Position numbers and translations under genes: made by a program
Shown here: positions 1-8,098 of the stretch, piece after piece
Position numbering within the stretch: the first letter of the stretch is position 1
Layout of the letters: each line of letters starts with the position of its first letter
Assembly (NCBI GenBank): GCA_027483535.1
Contig: JAIXUN010000002.1
Location: forward strand, 992,001-1,056,000
Direction: 5' to 3'
DNA from: a bacterium
GTDB lineage: Bacteria; Armatimonadota; Fimbriimonadia; Fimbriimonadales; Fimbriimonadaceae
Length of the DNA: 64,000 nucleotides
Notes under the pieces: generated by a model
Databases searched by the model: none
Seen by the model: the letters and a program-made list of their open reading frames with translations, nothing else
Told to the model about the DNA's origin: nothing

Positions 1-532
1 GTGGTGATCGCTAAGGTTCCGTGAAGAAATGGCATTAATGAATCAAATAAATGTCGATTGTTCGGATCGTAAACGTTTTTTGTTTGACGGCAAAACAATT
101 TTGATCGAAAGCAGAAATGAACCTGATTGCTTGAATAAACACCTTGATTAGAGGGTGATTGAGTTCAATTGATATGCAAGATTGTTCGATCTGAAAACAA
201 TTTGATTCGTCGAAGGAACTCGCTGGATCGTTCCGTTTCTTGAAGAACGAGTGATCGAATATTGAGAAAGTGTTAAGTGCTGTTTATGAGTTTAATCACT
301 AATCACTGCAATAGCAGGTAAGTCGAAGGTCCCGAAGAGCACCTTTCAGCCCGGGCCGATCAGAATCGCGATTCGTTCGACACGCGCTTGGCTCCTCGCA
401 AAGAAACCTGGAGTGACGCAAGCGGTTGCGCCAATAATCCCTTTTAGGGTTTAATGCAATGTTCGTCAATTTGTCTGTCGGCACAATCATCGACAGGCCC
501 TGACCGCGCAGCCAAGCTGTAGGAGGTTCCGA
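1..532. other. Intergenic region with no recognisable gene
   Basis: The first ~300 bases are clearly more AT-rich than the rest of the window and hold no open frame with coding character. I looked for DnaA boxes, tRNA folds and long inverted repeats and saw none that convince. The only frame of any length, on the minus strand at 299-490, has an Arg/Cys-rich composition unlike a real protein. A good Shine-Dalgarno (AGGAGG at about 522-527) marks the end of the region, just before the first gene. Confidence 0.5.
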
Positions 533-1174
533 ATGCGCAACTGCTCACAAAGGGTGAGTTTTGTGATTGCCGGGATGTGTGCGATTTCTGTCGCTCATGC
601 CGGGAAAAAACAAGAAAATAAGAGCTTCGAGACGAAGGTTATCTCGAAGTCGTTGAAAGCGGAGACGCTCTATCGATTGAGCCGATCCGTGAGGGCTGGA
701 CAAATTGTCAAAGCCCAAAGTGGGGTTGACGGGAAACTCGTCCGCACCTATCGCCTGATCAAGAAGGGCGGCAAGGTTGTTGGTAAAGAGTTGATCAAAG
801 AAGTCAAAACCGATCCCACTCCCACCGTCTTCCACATGGGCAAGAGTGGTTTCGAGACGAGTCGTTCCGGCTTTGTCCGATCCAAAACTCTCGTCATGAA
901 GGCCTCTGCATACGACCCTGGAGTTCAGTCCAATGGTCGCTGGGCGGGTCGAACGAGCCTTGGTATTCGGGCTCGATTCGGAGTCGTAGCCGTTGATCCT
1001 CGAGTGATTCCTCTTGGCACTCTTCTGTTTGTTGAAGGGTATGGCATGGCTTACGCGGCCGACACCGGCAGCGCCATCAAAGGCAATCGAATCGATCTCT
1101 GCATGCCGACCGTGGCTCAGTGTTATCAATTCGGTCGTCGCAAAGTGACCGTTCACGTTCTGAAACCACGATGA
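533..1174 (+). CDS. Secreted G5/3D-domain cell-wall protein (YabE/Rpf-like)
   Basis: The 213-residue product begins with a signal peptide (hydrophobic residues about 8-21, likely cleavage after VAHA). It is followed by a G5-type beta domain (about 50-105) and a C-terminal 3D domain (about 118-213). The three aspartates that name the 3D fold are visible in AYDPG, ADTGSAIKG and NRIDLC. Proteins of this architecture (B. subtilis YabE, RpfB) act on or bind peptidoglycan, and the 3D fold resembles the MltA lytic transglycosylase core. The N-terminal DUF348 repeats of YabE are absent, so this is a minimal version. AGGAGG lies 8 bases before the ATG. The stop overlaps the rsmA start (ATGA), the same neighbour relationship as yabE-ksgA in Firmicutes. 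Enzymatic activity is inferred. Confidence 0.85.
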   Translation: MRNCSQRVSFVIAGMCAISVAHAGKKQENKSFETKVISKSLKAETLYRLSRSVRAGQIVKAQSGVDGKLVRTYRLIKKGGKVVGKELIKEVKTDPTPTVFHMGKSGFETSRSGFVRSKTLVMKASAYDPGVQSNGRWAGRTSLGIRARFGVVAVDPRVIPLGTLLFVEGYGMAYAADTGSAIKGNRIDLCMPTVAQCYQFGRRKVTVHVLKPR

Positions 1175-1983
1175 ACTTAGCCGACCGAGGCGAATTGGTC
1201 GGTTTTCTACGTCGACACGGGATCGACGCGAATAAGGGACTGGGTCAGCACTTTTTGTGCTCCCAGTCCGTTGTTTCCAAAATCATTGAGGCTACGGGCA
1301 CCGCTGCCGCAGCGTTAGAGGTTGGCCCTGGTCCAGGTGTTCTCTCGCAAGCTCTCACTCGAAAGTTTCCTCAGGTCACTCTTGTCGAGCTCGACGACCG
1401 GATGGAAGCCCTTCTTCGGGAATCCGCCCCGACGGCTCAGTTCGTTCAAGCAGACGCCCTGCAAACGGATCTCGCCGTTCTGCTGGCCGAGTTGCCTGAT
1501 CCGAGAGTGCTGGTTTCCAACCTGCCTTATTACATCACCGGTCCCCTTTTAGATCGCTTTTCTTCGGTGAGAGCCCACTTTTCGATGGGAGTGTTCATGA
1601 TGCAGCGAGAGGTGGGGGTTCGAATCCTCGCTAAGCCCGGAAATCGGGAGCGAGGGGCGCTGAGCGTCATGCTCCAAACTCAGTTCGAAATCTCCAAGGT
1701 TGTTGATGTTCCCCCAGGAGCGTTTCTGCCACCCCCGAAGGTGCAGAGCATTGTCCTGGCGTTCAAACCCCGATTCGTCGATCTGCCGGAGAACTTCGAA
1801 AAGATCGTGCGCGCGGGGTTCTCTCAGCCAAGGAAGACCTTGGCCAACAACCTCATGGCCAATCTCCGGATGGAAAAGTCCGCCGTGGAGTCGGCGCTTA
1901 GCGGAGCGGGTATCGATTCCATGTTGCGCCCTCACGAACTCACCCACGACCAGTGGGTTTTAGTTGCGAACGCGGGTTGGTAG
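1171..1983 (+). CDS. rsmA: 16S rRNA (adenine1518-N6/adenine1519-N6)-dimethyltransferase RsmA
   Basis: RsmA/KsgA dimethylates two adjacent adenines in the 3'-terminal hairpin of 16S rRNA late in 30S assembly. The 270-residue frame shows the family start NKGLGQHFL, SAM motif I EVGPGPGVLSQAL (about residues 46-58), the acidic VELDDRM and the catalytic NLPYYITGPL (about 111-120). C-terminal RPHEL follows the usual end. Length matches the family. I use ATG 1171 because it overlaps the upstream stop and puts the family N-terminus in the right place; an upstream in-frame start at 1120 would add 17 unrelated residues. Downstream it is followed within 23 bases by queG. Confidence 0.95.
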   Translation: MNLADRGELVGFLRRHGIDANKGLGQHFLCSQSVVSKIIEATGTAAAALEVGPGPGVLSQALTRKFPQVTLVELDDRMEALLRESAPTAQFVQADALQTDLAVLLAELPDPRVLVSNLPYYITGPLLDRFSSVRAHFSMGVFMMQREVGVRILAKPGNRERGALSVMLQTQFEISKVVDVPPGAFLPPPKVQSIVLAFKPRFVDLPENFEKIVRAGFSQPRKTLANNLMANLRMEKSAVESALSGAGIDSMLRPHELTHDQWVLVANAGW

Positions 1984-2005
1984 CCACGAGGCAAAACAGC
2001 TTCTC

Positions 2006-2956
2006 ATGAAAGAACTTCGTGATGAGATCGAAGCCATCGCCCTCAAAGAGGGTTTCGATCGATTCGGAGTTTCCTCGGCGATTCCAAGCGAAGAATCGCT
2101 GACGTTCTACTCGCACTGGCTGCAAGAGGGTTTCCATGCAGACATGGAGTACATGGCAACGCACTTGCCGCTTAAAGGCGATTTGGACACCCTCCTTCCC
2201 GGAGTCCGGTCGGTGCTGGCTTTCTCGCTTCCTTACTTCCAAGAATCAGATCGGCCCGAAACGGAGGGGAAGATCGCTCGCTATGCCCTGGGGAAGGATT
2301 ATCACAAGGTCATCCGGAAGAAACTCGGAAAAGTGGTTCAACACTTGGAAGGTCGGTTCCCCGGTGAGCGGCACCGCATCTGTGTGGACTCCGCCCCCAC
2401 GCTCGACCGTGTCTTTGCGCATCAAGCGGGTTTGGGCTGGTTCGGCAAAAACACACTCCTGATCAACAGTCGCACAGGTTCTTACTTCTTCATTGGGCTG
2501 ATCCTAACAACTCTCGATTTGGAGCCCTCAGAGCCATCGCTGGGAGGGTGCGGAACCTGCCAAAAGTGCATCGAGGCTTGTCCGACAGGCGCCATCGTTC
2601 TTCTGGGAGATCGCTGGGCGGTGGACTCCAGATTGTGTCTCAGCTACCTCACCATCGAACATCGTGGCGAGTTTGAAGACTCAGTAGACCTTTACGGGTG
2701 GCTGTACGGTTGCGATGTGTGCCAAGAAGTGTGCCCCTTCAATCAGCCTCGGGAATCTCAGCCAGAACGGCGACCCACAACGACCGTCGAGGAGTTCCTC
2801 GTACACAAGCAGTTCCCAACCCTTTTGGAGCTTGCTCAACTGCCAGAGGACCGGTGGGACGAACTCACGCAAGGCTCTCCGATCCGACGTGCGAAAGTGG
2901 AGGGGCTTAGGCGGAACGCTCGCCGAGTAGCTCGTGGTAGCGCTCCGGGTTCCTAG
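2006..2956 (+). CDS. queG: Epoxyqueuosine reductase QueG
   Basis: QueG reduces epoxyqueuosine to queuosine in tRNA using cobalamin and two [4Fe-4S] clusters. The frame has the DUF1730-type N-terminal region, then the ferredoxin-like cluster motif CGTCQKCIEACP (about residue 181) and the second motif CDVCQEVCP (about 235). The intervening SYLTIEHRG is characteristic. From ATG 2006 it is 316 residues, slightly short of the ~350-380 usual because the C-terminal HEAT-like part found in some homologues is missing. The last 50 bases overlap the 3' end of glgA on the other strand. Confidence 0.92.
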   Translation: MKELRDEIEAIALKEGFDRFGVSSAIPSEESLTFYSHWLQEGFHADMEYMATHLPLKGDLDTLLPGVRSVLAFSLPYFQESDRPETEGKIARYALGKDYHKVIRKKLGKVVQHLEGRFPGERHRICVDSAPTLDRVFAHQAGLGWFGKNTLLINSRTGSYFFIGLILTTLDLEPSEPSLGGCGTCQKCIEACPTGAIVLLGDRWAVDSRLCLSYLTIEHRGEFEDSVDLYGWLYGCDVCQEVCPFNQPRESQPERRPTTTVEEFLVHKQFPTLLELAQLPEDRWDELTQGSPIRRAKVEGLRRNARRVARGSAPGS

Positions 2957-4370
2957 ACTCAAGGGCTCTTCGATACGTTTCCAGATACTGCTCCGCGGGG
3001 CCGTTCCACCGAAAATCGGTGGCGAAACAGTTTGCACGAATGGTCGACCATTGATCGCCCTTATAGGCGTTCATCGCCCGTCGCACCGCTTCCACCAGGG
3101 ATGCTGCGGATCGTTCGTGGAAAGCAAAACCGTTGAACTCATCTTGAACCGTGTCTCGCAGCCCGCCCGTGGACCGAACGATCGGAACGGTGCCGTAGCG
3201 CATCGCGATCATCTGACCCAAGCCGCACGGTTCAAATGCGGAGGGCATCAAGAACATATCCGAGCCGCCGTAGATCCTATTCGCGGTGTCGGGATCGAAG
3301 CGATTCACCAATCGGAAGTTGTTGGGGAAGCGGCGTTCGAGGTCTTGGAAGGCATCTACCATCGCTGGGTCGCCAAGACCCTGGATCACCAATTGGAGGC
3401 CCTGGTCAAAGAGACGCTCCGCGCCCTCTAGAATGAGGTCGAAGCCCTTCTGGTGAGACAATCGGCTAACCATGCCCGCAATGGGACCCTCTGACTCTGG
3501 CAGCCCCAGGCGTGCGCGAAGATCCATTTTGCACAGAGCTTTGCCTTCTATCGTTTCGGCGGTGAACCGAGAAGCGAGTACGGGATCCGTCGCCGGGTTC
3601 CAAACGTCGTAGTCGATTCCGTTGAGGATGCCCGTGAGTCGGCCGGTGAAAGCGAGATGCTGCATCAGGCCCTCTAGGCCATGACCAAACTCTCTTGTCT
3701 GAATCTCCTCTGCGTATCGCGGAGAAACGGTTGTGGTGTGATCGGCAAAGGCACAACCGGACTTGAGGAAATTGACCCGACCCCACGCCTCAACCTGGGT
3801 GTAGTTGAAAAGATAGTGGGGAAGTCCCACCCAGTCCAACGATTCCAGACCGAACTCTCCTTGATAGGCCTGGTTGTGGATGGTGAACACCGAAGCGGTC
3901 GATCCCCAAGCGGGTCCTGCCTTTTGCTTGAGCAAAACAGGAAGGAATCCAGTGTGCCAATCGTTCGCGTGCAGGATGTCGGGAATCCACCCGAGAAGCT
4001 CCATGGCTCGGAGGACTCCGGCGCAAAAGAAGGCGTGCATCTCGCCGCCGGGTCGATAAAGCGTTTCGGAGGAGACGGATTCGGTGAACCAGCGATTGGT
4101 GCCCAGGAGATAAATAGGACCACCTTCGTGATCGATTTTCTTAAGGTAGGCGGGCTGAACCTCGCCATTCCCCATGATCACGGGGAAGTCTTCGATAACG
4201 GTTTCAACGTCCAGCGATGAGTTGCTTTCAACCATCGCATACGCGGGCATGATGGTACGCGCATCTACGCCTAACGACCGAAGCGCATGAGGGAGCGAAC
4301 CCGCCACATCGGCTAGTCCCCCCACTTTGGCAAAAGGTGCCACCTCTGCCGATACGTATAAAACTCGCAT
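2907..4370 (-). CDS. glgA: Glycogen synthase (ADP-glucose type)
   Basis: GlgA is a GT5 glycosyltransferase that transfers glucose from ADP-glucose to the growing alpha-1,4-glucan. The ADP-glucose-binding K-V-G-G-L motif is at residues 15-19 straight after MRVLYVSAE, and a GT-B C-terminal domain carries GMVSRLSHQKG and the acidic EPCGLGQMIAMRYG site. Length is 487 residues from ATG 4370, normal for the family. An in-frame upstream start at 4418 would add 16 residues before the conserved N-terminus and is unlikely. No other glg genes are nearby, so glycogen metabolism is not clustered here. It converges on queG with a 50-bp overlap. Confidence 0.94.
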   Translation of the reverse strand: MRVLYVSAEVAPFAKVGGLADVAGSLPHALRSLGVDARTIMPAYAMVESNSSLDVETVIEDFPVIMGNGEVQPAYLKKIDHEGGPIYLLGTNRWFTESVSSETLYRPGGEMHAFFCAGVLRAMELLGWIPDILHANDWHTGFLPVLLKQKAGPAWGSTASVFTIHNQAYQGEFGLESLDWVGLPHYLFNYTQVEAWGRVNFLKSGCAFADHTTTVSPRYAEEIQTREFGHGLEGLMQHLAFTGRLTGILNGIDYDVWNPATDPVLASRFTAETIEGKALCKMDLRARLGLPESEGPIAGMVSRLSHQKGFDLILEGAERLFDQGLQLVIQGLGDPAMVDAFQDLERRFPNNFRLVNRFDPDTANRIYGGSDMFLMPSAFEPCGLGQMIAMRYGTVPIVRSTGGLRDTVQDEFNGFAFHERSAASLVEAVRRAMNAYKGDQWSTIRANCFATDFRWNGPAEQYLETYRRALESRNPERYHELLGERSA

Positions 4371-4517
4371 TCTTCGATCGCCCCGCATTGGACGGTTCCC
4401 CCAGTCTAGGCGTTCCATACCGGTAAGTCATCCGACCCGGTAATGCTACCGTCGCCCTTTTTATTGGGTTCAATGCAAGAGTCGGACTCCGGGGAGTATC
4501 CCCCGGAGTCCATGAGT

Positions 4518-5705
4518 CTACGCGATGTTCTCGATAAGAATCGCGGTAGCCTCGCCGCCGCCGATGCAAGGGGTGGCAATGGCGAATCGCCCTCCACGCC
4601 GCTTCAATTCGTAAAGGGCGGTCATGATCAAGCGCGTTCCGGTCATGCCGATCGGGTGACCGATCGCAACGGCGCCGCCGTTAACGTTGAGCTTGTCGTG
4701 AGGTATTCCTACTTCCTTCGCCGCGGCCATGGCGACGACGGCGAACGCCTCGTTGACCTCAAAGAGGTCGATATCTTCAACGGTGAGCCCCTGCTGATCG
4801 AGAAGCTTTTTCACCGCACTTGCCGGGGCAGTGGTGAACCATTGGGGTTCTTGAGCGTGCTGGGCATAGCCAACGATCCTTCCGAGCGGCTTGAGTCCGT
4901 GCTTGTTCACCGCCTCTTCGGAGGCGAGGATCATTGCCGCTGCACCGTCGTTGATCGAGCTTGCGTTTCCGGCAGTGGTTACACCGTCTTTCGCGAAAGC
5001 GGGTCTCAATGCGGCGAGTTTGGCAGGGTCGCCGCCTTTGTTGGGTTCCTCATCAGTGGAAACGACGATTGGATCGCCTTTTCGCTGAGGGACTTCCACA
5101 TTGACAATCTCATCGGCGAACAGCCCGGTGTTCACCGCGTTCTGGGCTCGCTTGTAGCTCTCTGCGCTGAACGCGTCGAGTTCTTCTCGACTGAAGGTGA
5201 GCTCACGGGCGGTGGCGTCGCCGCAGTTGCCCATGTGGCAATTGTTGTACGGATCCCAGAGCCCGTCGTTGATCATCGAGTCGACCAACGTGCCGTTGCC
5301 CATGCGGTATCCGGTACGTGCCTTATCGAGCAAGTAGGGTGCGTTGGACATCGACTCCATGCCACCTGCCAGTACAAGGTTAGCGTCTCCGGCCTTGATG
5401 GCCTGAGCAGCGAGCATAGCGGTTTTCATTCCGCTGCCGCACACCTTATTGATCGTGGTGCAGGGAATCGAGTTCGGGAGTCCAGCACCCAGAGCGGCCT
5501 GGCGGGCGGGGGCTTGACCTTGTCCTCCGGTGAGCACGCATCCCATAAGCACTTCATCAAGACTTTCGCCGGAGATACCTGCTTGGGCAAGCGCTCCTTT
5601 GATGGCAATTGCCCCAAGTTGGGAAGCAGTTAGCGACGACAGCGATCCTGAAAACGCGCCGATGGGCGTTCGCTTGGCAGCGACAATGTAAGCGTTATTG
5701 GCCAT
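4518..5705 (-). CDS. Acetyl-CoA C-acetyltransferase (thiolase)
   Basis: A 395-residue thiolase II. The acylated cysteine is in NKVCGSGM (about residue 90), the catalytic histidine in GHPIGMTG, and the second cysteine in CIGGGEA near the C-terminus. NEAFA is also present. The enzyme condenses two acetyl-CoA to acetoacetyl-CoA or runs the thiolytic reverse. Without neighbours such as phaB, atoAD or HMG-CoA synthase the pathway (PHB, isoprenoid or fatty-acid degradation) cannot be assigned. It lies downstream of murJ on the same strand with about a 90-base gap. Confidence 0.93.
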   Translation of the reverse strand: MANNAYIVAAKRTPIGAFSGSLSSLTASQLGAIAIKGALAQAGISGESLDEVLMGCVLTGGQGQAPARQAALGAGLPNSIPCTTINKVCGSGMKTAMLAAQAIKAGDANLVLAGGMESMSNAPYLLDKARTGYRMGNGTLVDSMINDGLWDPYNNCHMGNCGDATARELTFSREELDAFSAESYKRAQNAVNTGLFADEIVNVEVPQRKGDPIVVSTDEEPNKGGDPAKLAALRPAFAKDGVTTAGNASSINDGAAAMILASEEAVNKHGLKPLGRIVGYAQHAQEPQWFTTAPASAVKKLLDQQGLTVEDIDLFEVNEAFAVVAMAAAKEVGIPHDKLNVNGGAVAIGHPIGMTGTRLIMTALYELKRRGGRFAIATPCIGGGEATAILIENIA

Positions 5706-5797
5706 GTAGGTTGCTCAAACTCCGTTGTTTCCTACGCCCCAAGAATGGAACCGTAGTGCGTTGTTCAGGGTACCTGCAGGCGGTTGAAAACTCGGTG

Positions 5798-7447
5798 CTA
5801 GGCGGGCATTCCTAACTTGCCCTTGACCTTGCCCATCGCGCGGTCGACCCACTCCGATTCCGGCATTTTCAAGGCTTTGGTGAGGAAGAAATAGCCCCAA
5901 CTGGCAACCATCAACGCCAAGAAGGTCACACCGAGCGTTGGCAATTTCTTGCCCCAAATCGCGTCGGAAATCGGCGTGTACGCCACCACGGCTCCCGCTA
6001 GGGCCACCGCAGTCGAGCCAATAACGCACTTGCCAACAGTGACGGCGAGATTCTTAATGTCCATGCCACCGATCTTCGGAGCAAGGACGACCGCCATCAT
6101 CAACACAAGCGCGATCGCAGAAATGGAGCTGGCCAATGGCAGGGCGAGATAACCGAGTGAGGTGTTCCTTAGGGTGAGGAGTAAGGTGAAAAACAGTCCC
6201 GTGCAGAGGGTTCCGAGAACGACCGGGGTAACGGTGTCCTGGATCGAGTAGAAGGCCCGCATCAGCACTGGGTGAAGACACCACGCCCAAATTCCAACGG
6301 AGAAGAATCGAAGGCAATCGGCGACTCGCATCGCCGCTTCGGGAGTGAACTTTCCGTGAAGATACATCGCCGCCGAGAGCTGAGGCGCCATGACGAACAT
6401 GATCACCGAGACCGGAACGGTGAGGTACATCACGGTTCGAAGCGTGGAGTCGAGTTGTCGACGGAACTTATCCATCTCCTTCTGAGCGAAGAACTGGCTC
6501 AGGGCAGGGAATACGGCGATCGCGAGGCTTGATCCAAAGACTCCCAGAGGCGCCTGCATCAGCTTGTTGGCATAGTCCAAAACGGTGTTCGTACCCGCCG
6601 CATAGTAGCTTCCGAAGGCCTGCATGATGAGGCCAAAGACGCCCGGCAAAGATAGACCAAGCACCACGGGCAGCATCAACTTAAAGACTTTTCGAACGCC
6701 CGGGTGGGAGGTATCGAAGCTCGGTTTGAACTTGACACCCATCTTTCGGAGCACGAAGAAGGGAATCACCAGGTTGCCAATGACGGCTCCTACAAGCGCG
6801 CCCCAAGACATTCCAGAAACGCTCGGCGTGACTAACCCGCTGAGGACAACCGCGCCGACAATGATCCCGATGTTGTAAACGTTCGGTCCAAGCCCAGGGA
6901 CGGAAAAGACTTGGCGCGCATAGAGGGTTCCGAACATGAGTCCGCCAATGAAGAAGGCGAACTGCGCGGGTAGAAGAATCCGCGACATGTACGCGATCAT
7001 CTGGACCGATTCAGGACCGGCTCCGGGAGCGATCATCTGGCTCAGTGGGGCGGCAAAGATCCATGCCACAACAATAAATCCGAGCACGATCGCGGACATG
7101 ATGGTGGTCACGCCGCTGAACACCTTCCAGGCGTCTTCCTCGCGCTGAGTGTGCCAATACTCGCTAAACACGGGAATAAACGCCGAACTAAGTGCTCCGC
7201 CCGAGATGAGGAAAAAGAGCAGGTCTGGAACGCTAAAGGCGAGTCGGTAGGCGTCCGTGTTGGGGTCCGCGCCGAACATTCCCGCGATAATGAAGTCTCT
7301 CACGAGGCCGAGAACTCGGCTCAAGAGAAGGCTTGCGACCATGATGCCGCCTGCTTTGGCGACATTCGGGACATTTGAAGACTTCTGCCCTTTGGGAGAT
7401 TCGCGAGATTCGGGAGATTCGGGGGCGATGGATGGCTCTTGATCCAT
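5798..7447 (-). CDS. murJ: Lipid II flippase MurJ
   Basis: A polytopic inner-membrane protein of 549 residues of the MOP/MviN family, which flips undecaprenyl-linked peptidoglycan precursor across the membrane. Roughly 13-14 hydrophobic segments can be counted. The N-terminal signature GLVRDFIIAGMFGA, followed by DAYRLAFSVPDLLFFL, is typical, as is the Arg-rich first loop. The first ~30 residues form a polar Ser/Pro/Glu-rich tail encoded by short repeated codons. It is separated from upstream trxA by an intrinsic terminator. Confidence 0.93.
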   Translation of the reverse strand: MDQEPSIAPESPESRESPKGQKSSNVPNVAKAGGIMVASLLLSRVLGLVRDFIIAGMFGADPNTDAYRLAFSVPDLLFFLISGGALSSAFIPVFSEYWHTQREEDAWKVFSGVTTIMSAIVLGFIVVAWIFAAPLSQMIAPGAGPESVQMIAYMSRILLPAQFAFFIGGLMFGTLYARQVFSVPGLGPNVYNIGIIVGAVVLSGLVTPSVSGMSWGALVGAVIGNLVIPFFVLRKMGVKFKPSFDTSHPGVRKVFKLMLPVVLGLSLPGVFGLIMQAFGSYYAAGTNTVLDYANKLMQAPLGVFGSSLAIAVFPALSQFFAQKEMDKFRRQLDSTLRTVMYLTVPVSVIMFVMAPQLSAAMYLHGKFTPEAAMRVADCLRFFSVGIWAWCLHPVLMRAFYSIQDTVTPVVLGTLCTGLFFTLLLTLRNTSLGYLALPLASSISAIALVLMMAVVLAPKIGGMDIKNLAVTVGKCVIGSTAVALAGAVVAYTPISDAIWGKKLPTLGVTFLALMVASWGYFFLTKALKMPESEWVDRAMGKVKGKLGMPA

Positions 7448-7493
7448 AGAGGGCTCAACTGAAGATGGTAGCCGATTGGGAGTCAGAAACTAA

Positions 7494-7529
7494 AAATGGC
7501 AACGCTCCGAAACTCGAGCGTTGCCATTT
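7494..7529 (-). terminator. Intrinsic terminator of trxA
   Basis: A perfect 14-bp inverted repeat (AAATGGCAACGCTC at 7494-7507, its complement at 7516-7529) with an 8-base loop lies 20 bases after the trxA stop. The stem ends in AAA/TTT, so read leftward it finishes in a short U tract. Confidence 0.8.
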
Positions 7530-7548
7530 CTAATTCTCGTTTATCCCT

Positions 7549-7869
7549 TTAGAGGTGTCGGTCGATCAGCGCGGCGAGGTGTGCCTTTGGGGCATTGCCG
7601 ACGTGTTGGTCAACCACCTGGCCACCCTTGAAGACGAGGATCGCCGGGATGCTCATGATGCCGTATTTCATGGCGAGCTCGCCCTCTTGGTCCACGTCTA
7701 CCTTGAAAACTTTGGCTTTCCCTGCGTAGTCGTTCGCAAGCTCTTCAACCGCCGGAGCGATGAGTCGGCAAGGACCGCACCACGTCGCCCAGAAGTCGAT
7801 GAGAACGGGCTGGTCGGACTGAAGCACTTGGGAATCGAATTCGGCGGTGGTGATAGCGAGGTTTGCCAT
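7549..7869 (-). CDS. trxA: Thioredoxin
   Basis: A 106-residue classical thioredoxin. The redox site is WCGPCR (residues 30-35), the buried Asp is in LIDFW (residue 25) and the cis-proline is in MSIPA. It is a cytoplasmic dithiol reductant for ribonucleotide reductase, peroxiredoxins and possibly the DsbD protein encoded further on. A TACAAT box lies 12 bases upstream, inside a perfect palindrome. The gene is monocistronic, with a terminator following. Confidence 0.96.
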   Translation of the reverse strand: MANLAITTAEFDSQVLQSDQPVLIDFWATWCGPCRLIAPAVEELANDYAGKAKVFKVDVDQEGELAMKYGIMSIPAILVFKGGQVVDQHVGNAPKAHLAALIDRHL

Positions 7870-7875
7870 GTTGTT

Positions 7876-7890
7876 TTCCTATTGTAGGAA
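7876..7890 (-). promoter_or_regulatory. Palindrome over the trxA -10 box (possible operator)
   Basis: TTCCTA-TTG-TAGGAA is a perfect 6-3-6 inverted repeat ending 7 bases before the trxA ATG. Its centre reads TACAAT on the minus strand, a good -10 hexamer. No matching -35 was found. A repressor bound here would block polymerase, but the palindrome could be chance. Confidence 0.35.
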
Positions 7891-8098
7891 TACGTAAAGG
7901 TTACCCCCTGTGCTTCAGTTCCCCTAAAAGTCGTACGGACGCACTGAAGAGGTTGGATTGAGTTGTACGTGCAAAATTTCGTTTCTGAAATGTGACATCC
8001 AAATCGATAGATGCGTCTATACTGCCAAGTCGGACAGGAGAACGCGACCTTAAGGGTGCTTAAGGAAGTGCTTGCAATCTCCGACGGAGGCTAGACGA

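Noticed and set aside
1-300. AT-rich start of the window as chromosomal origin
   Set aside because: No DnaA boxes and no dnaA, dnaN or parAB genes nearby.
299-490. Minus-strand open frame of 63 codons in the first intergenic region
   Set aside because: Arg/Cys-rich composition, no ribosome-binding site, no recognisable pattern.
545-1156. Long minus-strand frame opposite the 3D/G5 gene
   Set aside because: Antisense shadow of a clearly coding plus-strand gene with a signal peptide and 3D motif.
4443-5633. 396-codon plus-strand frame opposite the thiolase
   Set aside because: The minus strand encodes a full thiolase with all catalytic motifs; the plus frame is His/Gly/Val-rich with no family pattern.
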